Shown here piece by piece: positions 17,301 to 25,900 of a DNA stretch of 41,292 nt. Position 1 is the stretch's first letter. The number at the start of each line of letters is the position of its first letter. Made by a program: the position numbers and the translations under genes. A model generated the notes under the pieces. The model did no database searches. It had not been told where the DNA came from and saw only the letters and a program-made list of their open reading frames with translations. This stretch comes from an uncultured Prevotella sp. (lineage in GTDB: Bacteria > Bacteroidota > Bacteroidia > Bacteroidales > Bacteroidaceae), in NCBI GenBank assembly GCA_900539625.1, contig UQCW01000020.1:1-41292 (forward strand). The letters run 5' to 3'.

Positions 17301-18495
17301 AATGTAGGGTCTCTGTGCCAAAGAGTACACCACCCAATGGCTTAATGCCTAAATTCTCACCAAAATTATCTGGCTCGAAAAGGTGGAAAGTATCCATCAA
17401 TCCCTGCCACAGGTCAGAATACTGGCGTTGCTTCAGGTATGACAATTCAGAGAGACGGCGCAGACGGCTTGCTGCATAATACTTCTTATAGATGTCCTGC
17501 CACTGGCATTGCTGCTTGTAGTCGGGCGCATCAATGGAGTCGGGAATCTGATAAACCAGTCCTCTCTCCTCTATGATGAAGAGGAAAAGCAAGCGATAGA
17601 TGAAGTGGATAAGCTCCTTGTTGAGTTGGGCGGCATTCATAGTGTCGTCGATGAAAGCACGGCGCAAAGCGTCGTTGCTCTCTCCTTCAGATGTCAGCAC
17701 CGCGTTGCCGATGGTTTCCATCGTGGTCTGCACGGCACGCGACAAGCCATTACGAATGCGGTTGCCCGATTCGATGCTCATGTTGAACCAACGCTCCATG
17801 ACGCAAGGCTCGTCGTCGCTGATGTGGAAGCGGGAGGCATGGAGCAAGCGGAACATCAGGCAGAACTCGGTGTATTTGTCTTCCTCCAACATGCGACGGA
17901 GGTCGAACTCAATGTAGGTGAGTTTCACCAGCTGCCCAGAGTTGCGAATCAGGCGCACAATCTGGCCGTTGCTGATGACACCGTACACGTTTTCCGTGGC
18001 ATTGAGATATTCGAGCATGGTGGCGTGGGCCGATTTCTTGCGCATGGCACCCTTGGCGCGATGGTCGAGCGAGCATTTGTCCAGCGTGTTGATGCTTCCG
18101 TCGGCACTGGCGTTTTCTCCGATAACGACAAACGGCATGTTGCCCAGCTCAGGGCAGGTGTAGCTGATGTCGTAGCCTATGCCAGCCACTGTGATGTTTG
18201 AGTTTTGGCGGTTGAGCTTATAGCCCATGGTTTGCAGCATACGCTCCATGAGGTCACGGGCACGGCGGGTGCCGTATGGGTCTTTGACCGTCAGGCGCTC
18301 GTTGTCGGCACGTTCCTTATAGAAGTTCCAGTCGTTGCGGAGGCAGCTCCATGCGTAGTCAATGGCCGAAGACACGGAGATGTCCATTCCGAAATCCTGG
18401 TCGCGGTTGCCAATGAGCGTGTTGTCGCGCTCTATGTTGTGCAGGATGTCATCAGAGAGAAGATGACCGTATATATGAATACTTGTATAGTCCAT
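14299..18495 (-). CDS. N6-adenine DNA methyltransferase (DrmMI / Eco57I-like)
   Basis: A 1398-residue class I SAM-dependent methyltransferase, probably the self-marking enzyme of the island. Motif X (STSSYYTRPDLVQ, 475-487) precedes motif I (DAASGSG, 522-528) and the catalytic motif IV NPPW (824-827). The C-terminal half (900-1270) looks like a target-recognition region ending in 'DYVARQKVGG..MALFIMKQQPVL', typical of large MTases. The N-terminal region has 'VYGVISNGQIVRLIRN', common in type IIG-like proteins, but no E-x-K nuclease motif is evident, so it looks like methylase only. Its last seven codons and stop lie inside the gltA tail repeat, antisense to gltA. It is the last gene of the operon, 124 bp after the AlbA_2 gene, and has higher G/C than the helicase genes. 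DrmMI of class 1 DISARM is the closest role. Confidence 0.88.
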   Translation of the reverse strand: MDYTSIHIYGHLLSDDILHNIERDNTLIGNRDQDFGMDISVSSAIDYAWSCLRNDWNFYKERADNERLTVKDPYGTRRARDLMERMLQTMGYKLNRQNSNITVAGIGYDISYTCPELGNMPFVVIGENASADGSINTLDKCSLDHRAKGAMRKKSAHATMLEYLNATENVYGVISNGQIVRLIRNSGQLVKLTYIEFDLRRMLEEDKYTEFCLMFRLLHASRFHISDDEPCVMERWFNMSIESGNRIRNGLSRAVQTTMETIGNAVLTSEGESNDALRRAFIDDTMNAAQLNKELIHFIYRLLFLFIIEERGLVYQIPDSIDAPDYKQQCQWQDIYKKYYAASRLRRLSELSYLKQRQYSDLWQGLMDTFHLFEPDNFGENLGIKPLGGVLFGTETLHWLKQCQVNNKDLLTAFSALNEFTDERQQRVKINYSSLDVEEFGSVYEGILEMRPFVQPALAASDWHFGFVGGLDRKSTSSYYTRPDLVQNLIKTTLEPVIMEKMAQYATTEEKVKALLNMKVCDAASGSGHIVLAMARTIAWYVCTLRTGEDNPASLDYRQALREVISRCVYAVDYNPDAVELCKVVLWIEGYCAGKPLSFLDHHVRCGNSVLGVADLQALLDGVPNKALTAEDKDTLKALKKMNQEAIKAVSGNSGNEPSLGLENTFGIEKMTASQIGLADKVRFINHLPENTLEEEIIKQERWKDLMTSARVDCLRRACDIYAYAFYHTVKADELYKDKDGTNKELDLEAEVPYTKTVMRALQEIEAMEHLEKGEPLPTYYRQLSADFKTEVSRMADEQRFFHWCVEFPEVFAANKAFDVMCGNPPWDKLQMEEEKWFAGKDEDIVKAANQAERKERIAKLQTSAPKLYEEFTIACNALTSQSNFVKNSGRFPLTAVGKLELSSLFAELCLSFSKEAWGLVLPTGIAVNDSNKYFFSELIDENRLVSLYDFENREKLFEIDSRFKFCLMTAGKAQTEPRTVSGGFYLTRIDHLLDPRRIYTLRTDDFARFNPNTKLCPVFRTAKDANLTAKIYRNAPILINDETNENSWGIRFMMMFNMASASSLFYTRKQLDSMGGKLQGCSYSVDNDIYVPLYEGKMFWHYNHHYAEFPNEYEVQKRPSSINSTLIGTLADSNSSITPWYWVKKSLIDERLTDKDRNGNVRWQWKHSYYIAFRDVARAADARTCIASLMPSGVAAGDKAPLVFTSRSLIPSACFAAMLSSLVFDYVARQKVGGSSMALFIMKQQPVLTPDQIPSAMQWQIVKRVAELCYFNHDMDGWASELWEEMSEEQKAALPQLGAQQPWIYNPERRAVLQAELDAIFAHLYGLNTEDLLYILDPEDVCGKGCINETFRVLKDNEVRQYGEYRTKRLVLEAWNKFGFDTPTVYFPSYHRSPTGV
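14857..14922. repeat. Palindromic repeat embedded in the methyltransferase gene
   Basis: A perfect 19-bp inverted repeat (14857-14875 with 14889-14907, 13-nt loop) is followed by CCCAGCGGC (14902-14910) paired with GCCGCTGGG (14914-14922). The second hairpin closely resembles CCCAGGGC-AAC-GCCCTGGG in the intergenic repeat at 41028-41046. The reading frame passes through it without interruption. Confidence 0.7.
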
Positions 18496-18507
18496 AAAAA
18501 TGTTATT

Positions 18508-18606
18508 CAGTTACATGCCAGTTACCTGCTTAAGGCACTGATATAAAGGGCTCTTGAACTGTATCTTGGCAAATTGGGGGCGTTCAGTTACATGCCAGTT
18601 ACATGC
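18508..18606. repeat. Two direct-repeat doublets upstream of the methyltransferase
   Basis: CAGTTACATGC occurs twice in tandem at 18585-18606. It occurs again, followed by the one-mismatch copy CAGTTACCTGC, at 18508-18529. The doublet starts are 77 bp apart and frame the 124-bp gap between the AlbA_2 and methyltransferase genes; no second promoter is obvious. They could be operator sites, or the methylase's own recognition sites controlling its expression. Confidence 0.6.
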
Positions 18607-18619
18607 CAATTGGAGTTTT

Positions 18620-20065
18620 TTATGCCCAGTATGGGACATAATTGTGGCGTTTATTTCCATCTGCATTTTCTTCTTTTATCATCTTAGCCTCCAAGGCATC
18701 TTTTATGATTCGGGAAGCCATCGGATAGTTCTTGTCCTCAATGCCCAAGCGGCCTCGAAGAGATTGATTGTTCATCTTCTCGTTTGAAACATATCTGAGA
18801 CAAGCGTGCTGGTAGCACGCCATAACCCTTTCTGATTTGTCCAAGTTGGCAAATTTGCGATAAGCGAATATGGTTGTTTCGGTTCGTGTTTCCTGAAGTT
18901 GTATGCGGATGGGGGGTAGCTGGTATAGCTCAATACTAAAAATGGCCTTGTCCATACCACTTCCCTTTTCTTCGCAAATACCTAATCTACGCATTATATC
19001 GGCAAGGGAATCATTTCTTGATTGGTATTCATCTATGAATCGTTCCACACTAATAAGAGGTTGGCCCGGATTGGAGAATGATATGCGGTCGGAATATATT
19101 TCAATCATCGGGAATCCCTGCTCGGAAAAATCCTGATGGATAATCATGTTTGCACTCAACTCACGAATCGCAATCTCTGGATACATGCGTGTGTCCTTTC
19201 TTAGAGCCAAGCCGATTTCTTCATTGGCAGGGAGCTGACTGTTAATCCATGCAACCATTTCCTTGAAACCAATCGCATATCCCTTATCGAAAGATTGTTC
19301 GCGGATGGTGTCAATCTTGTTCTTGCCCTTATAGACTATGACTCTTACCATTTTTCTTTTTAATCCGTCGAAGTCGGAAAGGCGTTTGGCAAATAGAATG
19401 GCGCCAAGCTCGGTTATACCATATCCCACTTCGTCTTTTACAATTAAGTTTTCAGACAAGAATCTGTCTAAGATACCGTTTGTGTCTTGTGGCAGCGGCA
19501 AGTGCATCATGTCAAAGTAGGTTTCTGCACTGAGAAAAGAGAATACCTCTTGTCCTGACAATCCTTTCTTTAAGACAATCTTTTCCAAAGGCTTCTGCCC
19601 TCCCTTCCATATCTTAGCTTCCTTTGCTGGGAAATCTTTCAGCTTGCGCGTTATAGTACCTACTCTGACGTATGCTACATGCAAGAAACTTACAGGACGA
19701 TTTGTGGTGGCAGGTATCTTGAAGATACAGATATGACCTAAATCTTCATAATCATAGTCGTCGATTATCTCGAAGTCAATACGAGGATTCAGGCGTGTTG
19801 ACAACCAAGACTCAAGTTCTTCATTGCCTATCATTTTCTGTTTAGCATATAGGTCTGTGCCTATCACGTCATGGCTTTCATCGTCAATGCCAAATACAAT
19901 GTATCCAAAAGGCATATTGCTTAAATAGGCGCTATTTGATAAGGCGGAGATTCTTTCCCCAATCTCTTCCTTTGAATGAAAGTTATGTTTGAACTCCAAC
20001 CATTCAGTTTCTTTAGGCTTAGCTGTCAGAGCATCTATTAATCTTTTGAAATCTATATATTCCAT
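18620..20065 (-). CDS. AlbA_2 (Schlafen AAA_4) - HATPase_c_4 protein
   Basis: A 481-residue protein. The N-terminal domain (about 18-135) carries the E-x-K pattern 'EWLEFKHNF' (21-29) of the AlbA_2/Schlafen family, which binds or cuts nucleic acid in some members. The C-terminal half has a GHKL-type ATPase region with 'IRELSANMIIHQDF' (300-313), 'DRISFSNPGQP' (326-336) and 'GICEEKGSGMDKA' (362-374), followed by a probable winged-helix tail. Such proteins are often annotated as RecG-like or transcriptional regulators. It lies 6 bp after the SNF2 gene, so it is part of the operon. Whether it regulates the system or acts as a nuclease effector cannot be told from sequence; it is not a standard DISARM component. 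Confidence 0.85.
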   Translation of the reverse strand: MEYIDFKRLIDALTAKPKETEWLEFKHNFHSKEEIGERISALSNSAYLSNMPFGYIVFGIDDESHDVIGTDLYAKQKMIGNEELESWLSTRLNPRIDFEIIDDYDYEDLGHICIFKIPATTNRPVSFLHVAYVRVGTITRKLKDFPAKEAKIWKGGQKPLEKIVLKKGLSGQEVFSFLSAETYFDMMHLPLPQDTNGILDRFLSENLIVKDEVGYGITELGAILFAKRLSDFDGLKRKMVRVIVYKGKNKIDTIREQSFDKGYAIGFKEMVAWINSQLPANEEIGLALRKDTRMYPEIAIRELSANMIIHQDFSEQGFPMIEIYSDRISFSNPGQPLISVERFIDEYQSRNDSLADIMRRLGICEEKGSGMDKAIFSIELYQLPPIRIQLQETRTETTIFAYRKFANLDKSERVMACYQHACLRYVSNEKMNNQSLRGRLGIEDKNYPMASRIIKDALEAKMIKEENADGNKRHNYVPYWA

Positions 20066-20071
20066 CTTGGA

Positions 20072-22957
20072 TTAAATGTTTATTTGTGGAACAAACAGAT
20101 AGGCTGCTATCACATCCATAGGCAATACTGGTTCTACCACCTGATATTCAGACGCCTTTAGATAGGTGCGGTATTTTGCGAAAGCATCCACCAAATGTGA
20201 AGCCCTTTCGAGGGCAATGTTGTCTGTGTGCTCTCGAAGTTCCATCTCACTGTCAATCCAGCTGATTGAGTTGGAGAGAAGCGTCTTTTGTGTGGCCATA
20301 TCCATATCGTCGGATGGCATTGAATTAAGAAACAGGCGTTTGGCTTCCTCCTGTGTGAGGAAATCGTGGTTGTCTATCTTGCCCCGGTAGCCAACGAAAA
20401 TCATTTCCTCGCCAACCAGTTCGCGATTTTCTATCTTCTTGTCTCTGATGACACTTCGCACACGCATAAGCAGGATGGTGGTGCGTCTTTGCACCTCGGC
20501 GGTGGCCATTACCAGAGCACGACAGGCACCAAGTTCGCCGCCGTTGACAGAGTCGTTAACAACGGCGCGGCTCAAATCCTCAACAAATGTGTGGTTGCGG
20601 CCTATATACATATAGTGTTTTGGAGTGGGAGAGGCGAAGGAGATGCGCACGATGCCTTTGCTTGTTGCCTTTTCTTGGAAGTAATGGTGCAGCTTGGCGG
20701 GCAATTCAAAAAGTTGGAAACTATGGCAAAGCGGCTTTTCGTCAGTGTGGACGTTTACGCCAATATGCAAAAGCTGCTCAACCACAAAGTCGCGCGTGTC
20801 TTCCACCCCGCCGATGACCGACTTGGCCTCTTCCAGTGAGGTGGAAAGCCGGGTGGGGTCCATCTGCTTGTTGTTGTGGGCAAAATAGGTGTGGGAAATC
20901 TTTTCGTTTTCCTCCATCTTTTTGAGATGGATTTCCAGCTCCTCGTCTTGCTGACGTTTCCATTCTTGGTCTTCTTCGAAGAAAGAAAGCTGCATATAAT
21001 CCTTATTTGTAGGCACTTTCGCATCGAAAATTCGCTGCATGATGGCCTCCATGAGCGAAGCGTCGTTGTCGGCAATCGGGAGGTAAATGCCCAGCTTTTT
21101 GCGGATTTCCTTTTGCTTCTTATAGAGCACGTTGAGCACGATGTCGTCAACAAGATTGTTTTTGGCATGGAGCGTGGAGATGAGCACCGATTGGGCCGTT
21201 TGGCCGAAACGGTCGATGCGTCCGTTTCGCTGCTCCATGCGGTTGGGATTCCAAGGGAGGTCGTAATGGATGACAGCCTCAAATCCCTGCTGCAGGTTGA
21301 CACCTTCAGAGAGGCAGTCGGTGCAGACCAACACGTGGCGCTCTTCCTGCGACAAGGCATCAATCTTTATCTTGCGCTCTTCATCAGCCAAGCGGCTGGT
21401 GACGATGCCAACCACGGTTTTCTTGTATTTCTTGTTGGCAGCCAGTTGCTTTGTGATGTATTGTCCAACATATTCTGCCGTTTGTATGTACTGGCAAAAC
21501 ACGATGGGGTTCCTATTGTCGTCGAGCGCGAACTTGACAATGTCGAGCGCCTGTTTGACTTTTTCGTCGGCATCGGTTTGCTTGATATGCTCCAATTTCT
21601 TGATGAAGTTGTTGAATTCCTTCTTGTCTGCGGAGTTGGTGGTTTCCAATGCTTCAGGCACGATGTCGTCAGCGTTCAACAGGTCCTTCAGGGGGTCGTT
21701 GAACACATATACTTGTTCGGAGTTGTCATCGGTGTTTTTGGCAGACGTGTCTTCGCGCTTGTTGATTTTGTTTTGCAACATGCTGATGCCAGCATCCGGA
21801 CTTGACATCACTCCACGCATCAAAGCCAGCAGGTCCCAATAGATGTAGCGTTGCTTGCGCTTGTCGGCTCCAGATGCTTTCTTGATGCCATTCTTTACAA
21901 ATTCAATGAGGTGGTTCAGCAAGTTGCAATAGTCGGTTGCGAAAGCATATTCTTCTTTGTCGATCTGCACACGTTCTGGGAAAACCATTTCCTTGCCCAA
22001 ATATTGCTTGATGTCGGCGCGGCGCCGTTGCACGAAGTAATGTGACAGTGCTTCGCGTTCAGCCGGCGTTTGCAGCTGGAAATTTTCAAACTCTGGATTC
22101 AGCAGGCCGATGAGCGACTGAAATTCTTCGCTTTGTCCGCTGTGTGGGGTGGCGGTCAGCAACACCAGATGCTTCTTTGGCTTGTCAGACAAGTCCTTCA
22201 ATAAGCGGTAGCGTTGCTGTTGGTATTTGTTGGCACCAGTGGGTTTTGCACAGGTGTGCGCCTCGTCGACAATCACGAAGTCGGGACAATGGTCGAGGAA
22301 GATGTTGCGCTTGTTGTCTTGCTTCACATAGTCAATGGAAATCACCTGGTAGGGAATGTCGCGAAATACGTTTTGGTCGGGACGCAGTTTTTTCTCCAAG
22401 CGGCTGATGGTGGAAGAACGGATGATTTCAGCTTCCAAGCCAAACTTGTCCTTGATTTCATTCTGCCATTGTTCGCAAAGATGGGGCAGGCATACCACCG
22501 CAAAGCGATTGATTTCATGACGGTCGAGCAGTTCTTTGGCAATCAGCAGCGACTCCAAGGTTTTTCCAATCCCCACGTCGTCAGAGATGAGCAGACGAAT
22601 TCGTTCTTGCTTGAGCGCGAGAATCAGCGGCACCATTTGGTATGGGCGCGGTTCGAAAGAAAGCTTTCCCAGGCATTGGAAAGGTCCTGCAATGTCGCGG
22701 AACGACAGGCGGCATGCGTTGTAAAGCACCTTTGCAGATGCCTTATAACTGTTTTTGCCGATGTCGTCGGCGGAAGGACGGCGAAAATTGTAGGAACGAA
22801 TTTGCAACTCATCCCCATAGAGGGGAAGATAGAGGCCGATGGTCTCGGCATCAGTTCCTCCCAGTGGCTTTATAATCATAAGATGGTCTTCGCCCGATTG
22901 CTGGACAACCCAAGGGCGATTCCTGAATTCTATCAATGTGCCTGTCTTATAGTTCAT
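20072..22957 (-). CDS. SNF2-family helicase (DrmD-like)
   Basis: A 961-residue superfamily 2 ATPase expected to translocate on double-stranded DNA. Walker A is SDDVGIGKT (125-133), the SNF2-typical form. Walker B is VDEAHT (230-235) and motif III LTATPHSG (267-274). The C-terminal RecA lobe has VCTDCLSEGVNLQ (544-556) and PWNPNRMEQRNGRIDRFGQ (568-586). An acidic/basic insertion (about 360-470) and a long C-terminal region (640-961) without recognised motifs follow the usual layout of phage-defence SNF2 proteins such as DrmD. It is 5 bp behind the helicase-nuclease gene and 6 bp ahead of the AlbA_2 gene, a tight operon. Assignment to the SNF2 family is firm; equivalence to DrmD is inferred from length and neighbours. 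Confidence 0.9.
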   Translation of the reverse strand: MNYKTGTLIEFRNRPWVVQQSGEDHLMIIKPLGGTDAETIGLYLPLYGDELQIRSYNFRRPSADDIGKNSYKASAKVLYNACRLSFRDIAGPFQCLGKLSFEPRPYQMVPLILALKQERIRLLISDDVGIGKTLESLLIAKELLDRHEINRFAVVCLPHLCEQWQNEIKDKFGLEAEIIRSSTISRLEKKLRPDQNVFRDIPYQVISIDYVKQDNKRNIFLDHCPDFVIVDEAHTCAKPTGANKYQQQRYRLLKDLSDKPKKHLVLLTATPHSGQSEEFQSLIGLLNPEFENFQLQTPAEREALSHYFVQRRRADIKQYLGKEMVFPERVQIDKEEYAFATDYCNLLNHLIEFVKNGIKKASGADKRKQRYIYWDLLALMRGVMSSPDAGISMLQNKINKREDTSAKNTDDNSEQVYVFNDPLKDLLNADDIVPEALETTNSADKKEFNNFIKKLEHIKQTDADEKVKQALDIVKFALDDNRNPIVFCQYIQTAEYVGQYITKQLAANKKYKKTVVGIVTSRLADEERKIKIDALSQEERHVLVCTDCLSEGVNLQQGFEAVIHYDLPWNPNRMEQRNGRIDRFGQTAQSVLISTLHAKNNLVDDIVLNVLYKKQKEIRKKLGIYLPIADNDASLMEAIMQRIFDAKVPTNKDYMQLSFFEEDQEWKRQQDEELEIHLKKMEENEKISHTYFAHNNKQMDPTRLSTSLEEAKSVIGGVEDTRDFVVEQLLHIGVNVHTDEKPLCHSFQLFELPAKLHHYFQEKATSKGIVRISFASPTPKHYMYIGRNHTFVEDLSRAVVNDSVNGGELGACRALVMATAEVQRRTTILLMRVRSVIRDKKIENRELVGEEMIFVGYRGKIDNHDFLTQEEAKRLFLNSMPSDDMDMATQKTLLSNSISWIDSEMELREHTDNIALERASHLVDAFAKYRTYLKASEYQVVEPVLPMDVIAAYLFVPQINI

Positions 22958-22962
22958 TTCGT

Positions 22963-25900
22963 TTATTTTACAGGAGTGAAAATGTCTGGATATTTACCGA
23001 TGAAGTCTGCCAGTGGCGTTGCATAGTGCCAAACCAAAACCGCGTAGCCTGCATCTTCAAGCGCTTCGCGTTTTTTCTTGTCGTCTTGCTGAACCTCGGG
23101 GCGGTCGTGGGGCGTGCCGTCGCAGAAGACAACAATGCGGTCGCCATACATGAAATCCGGTTGTACGTAATATTCATCAGTGAACATCGGCTGTGCCTTG
23201 TCTGGTAGACGCAGATGGTGGTCATGAAGATACTTCAAAAACTCATATTCGGTGGAGCTGTTATGGTCACGTGCTGCTTCCAGTGCGGCATATTGCTCAT
23301 CGTAGCTTAATGTTTGTCCTGCATGGTGTAGCTCCACTTTCGCTTCTTGCATCAACTTTAAGGTGCGGTATATCAGACGAATGTCTATTTGCTGATGATA
23401 GGGCTGGTTGTAGTAGTTAAGCAGGTTGGAATAGTCGGCAGGAGACAATTCGTTTATCTCGTCCTGCGTCAGCTCTGGTTTGTTGAAGCAAATGTCGTAT
23501 GCTCTTTGCACAACATCCCGGTAAGCCTCTGGCTCATGCACAAACCGACTGAGCACGCCCAAGGAACCTTCAGCATTCTCATAAATAAGAATGTTTGGCG
23601 TTGCTCCTTCTCCCATGATTTCAGCCCCCATTTCGCTTCCTTCTATTTGGAAGACATCTTCTATGGCTTGCTTGAAGGCATAAAGGAATGTACGGACGGC
23701 CTCTTGCTTTTTCAATAGCAAGGCAGTCAATGGCTGTATGTATATGGCGTTGGCTGTGGTCTCGGTGAAGAGTTTTACGAACTTCATTCTCTCGGCTTCT
23801 TCCGGATTATTGTCGGTTTTTTCTTGAATGTGTGACAGACGCTCGTTGCTGATCCATTCACCCGTCTTGGTGTCGAAAGCAAAGCCGTTGCCGTTGTTGT
23901 CGTTGCGCGACTCCAAAATGTAGGTGAGGCGGCAAGACGGTATGTAGCGAATGTTTGCCAAATGCTGACCATGAAATGTCAGCAATTCGCACTCGCTGAT
24001 GGTTCTCGGGTCGTCGCTGGAAAAGTAAGTCTTTGTCTGGTAATATTTTCGAGAGCGTTCCTCTTCCTGACAAGTGATTTTCTCGGTTTCGATGGCAATC
24101 ATATCCTGTGCCTCTATGCACATGCCAGGGATGAGCGCACCATTGAAGGATTCTCCCGTGATGATGTCTATGTGGCGAGTGGCGTTTTCCTCGTCTTTGT
24201 ATACGACACCAGTCTTTGGATTGTAGATGAATCTGTGGGGGATGATTTCAGACAGTATCTCCATGCGGCTGATGCGGAACTTTCCACCATCATTATATAT
24301 AATGTTTTGCGGGCCAAACTCACTCAGAGCAAGACGCTTTGGACGACTAAGATATTCAAGCTTGGTTGACTTGTATTGTAATTGCGCGCGTAGTGGCAAC
24401 TTCGTGAAATTGTAGCCAGGCAGGAATCCTTCGCTTGCAAGATAGCGGTAAGGATAGAACTCGTTTTCGTTATTGTTCTTTCCTTGCTTGTCCCCCAACA
24501 GCATGTCACGAAGATTCTCTCCACGCAACTGCTTGATATGTGCAGCGCGCTTCTCCTTGGAATTCTCGCCATAGATGCGGTTGTTGATGACAATACTTGC
24601 TTCTTCTATCTGTGTCTGGGCTTGCTTGTATAGCGAACGCCAACGATCAAGCGCTTTATCGAAATCGTGTTCATAGCAGGAGAGGATATTGTCCAGCCAA
24701 TGTTCTGTAAACCAGATGGGGCGTTCGGAGTCCATACGATTCTTCAAGAACGAGTCGTTCATTATTTGCCTGAACACTTCTTTTACTTGCTCCTTGCGCT
24801 CAGGCGTGAGTTGAAGGGCAACACGAACCTCTTCCTTTAAAGTGATATTGTTGATGTCGCTATAATCAACCAAATCCTTAATGCCATCTGAAAGTTCTTT
24901 GATTGGACACAGAGACAGAATCGTGGAGTGGAGGTGGGTGCGGAACAGTTCTTCGTTGACAAGTTCCATACGAGGCGCCTTCACTTCACCTTTGACCATT
25001 TTTTCGGGGTGACTCAAGTAGTGGTTCTCGTGTGAGTTGCGTTGACGGCAATATGTATAGACCAATGCCGCTTGCCCACTACGACCTGCTCGTCCTGCAC
25101 GCTGTGTGTAGTTGGCTGGTGTCGGTGGTACGTTGCGCATGCCAACAATTGACAAATCCTTGATGTCAATGCCTAACTCCATTGTGGGAGAACAATAGAG
25201 TACAGGGAATTTTCCCTCACGAAAATTTTGTTCACGCTCTTCGCGGATTTCTTTGGGAACCTGACCAGTATGGTCATTCGCCTCTAAGCATACGTCTTTA
25301 AGAGGAATGTTTTGATAGAACTGTTGGAAATAACGGTTGGGGTCCTTTTCCATCCAATCTCCCCCTTCCAAGGTGCGGAAGCGTACCAAGTCACGGCGAA
25401 CGTGCGTTTTGTCGCCTGCTTGCCATAAGATGCAGCCATAGTCAAGTTGATAGGTGCCATTATCGCATATTATGTAGTTGGACAAGGCTTTAAAGAGTCC
25501 TGTCATATACTGAATGTACTCTTCTTCATTGGCGATGGTGCGTTTCGCATTTTTCCCTATGTAGTCACGAACGAACACACCAAGCTTGCTCCTAAAACCA
25601 CCGCTTTCCAGATTATAGGCATTACGTCTGCGGGGATTTACAATGAACAATTTTTTAGATTCTTCTATGTTTTCGCTATCGCCAAGAGTCCAGGGAGCCT
25701 TGAGGTTTTCCTTTACTGCTTTTGCTGTGTCCTTGACAGCCTGAATGGTTCTCTCGCTACTGTAAATGCAGAGCTTATGGCGCATGTAGTCGAGAATCTG
25801 TGTGATGAACTCTTCTTTTTGTCCTTTATTCAAACCTATCAGTTCGGGTATGTTATACAGGCATTCCGAATTGTTTTCGCCCGTGATTTCATCGTGCAGA

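Noticed and set aside
14299..18495. Reading the methyltransferase as a self-contained type IIG restriction enzyme
   Set aside because: No D-(E/D)xK motif is evident in the N-terminal region, and the tight neighbouring helicase genes fit a multi-gene system better.
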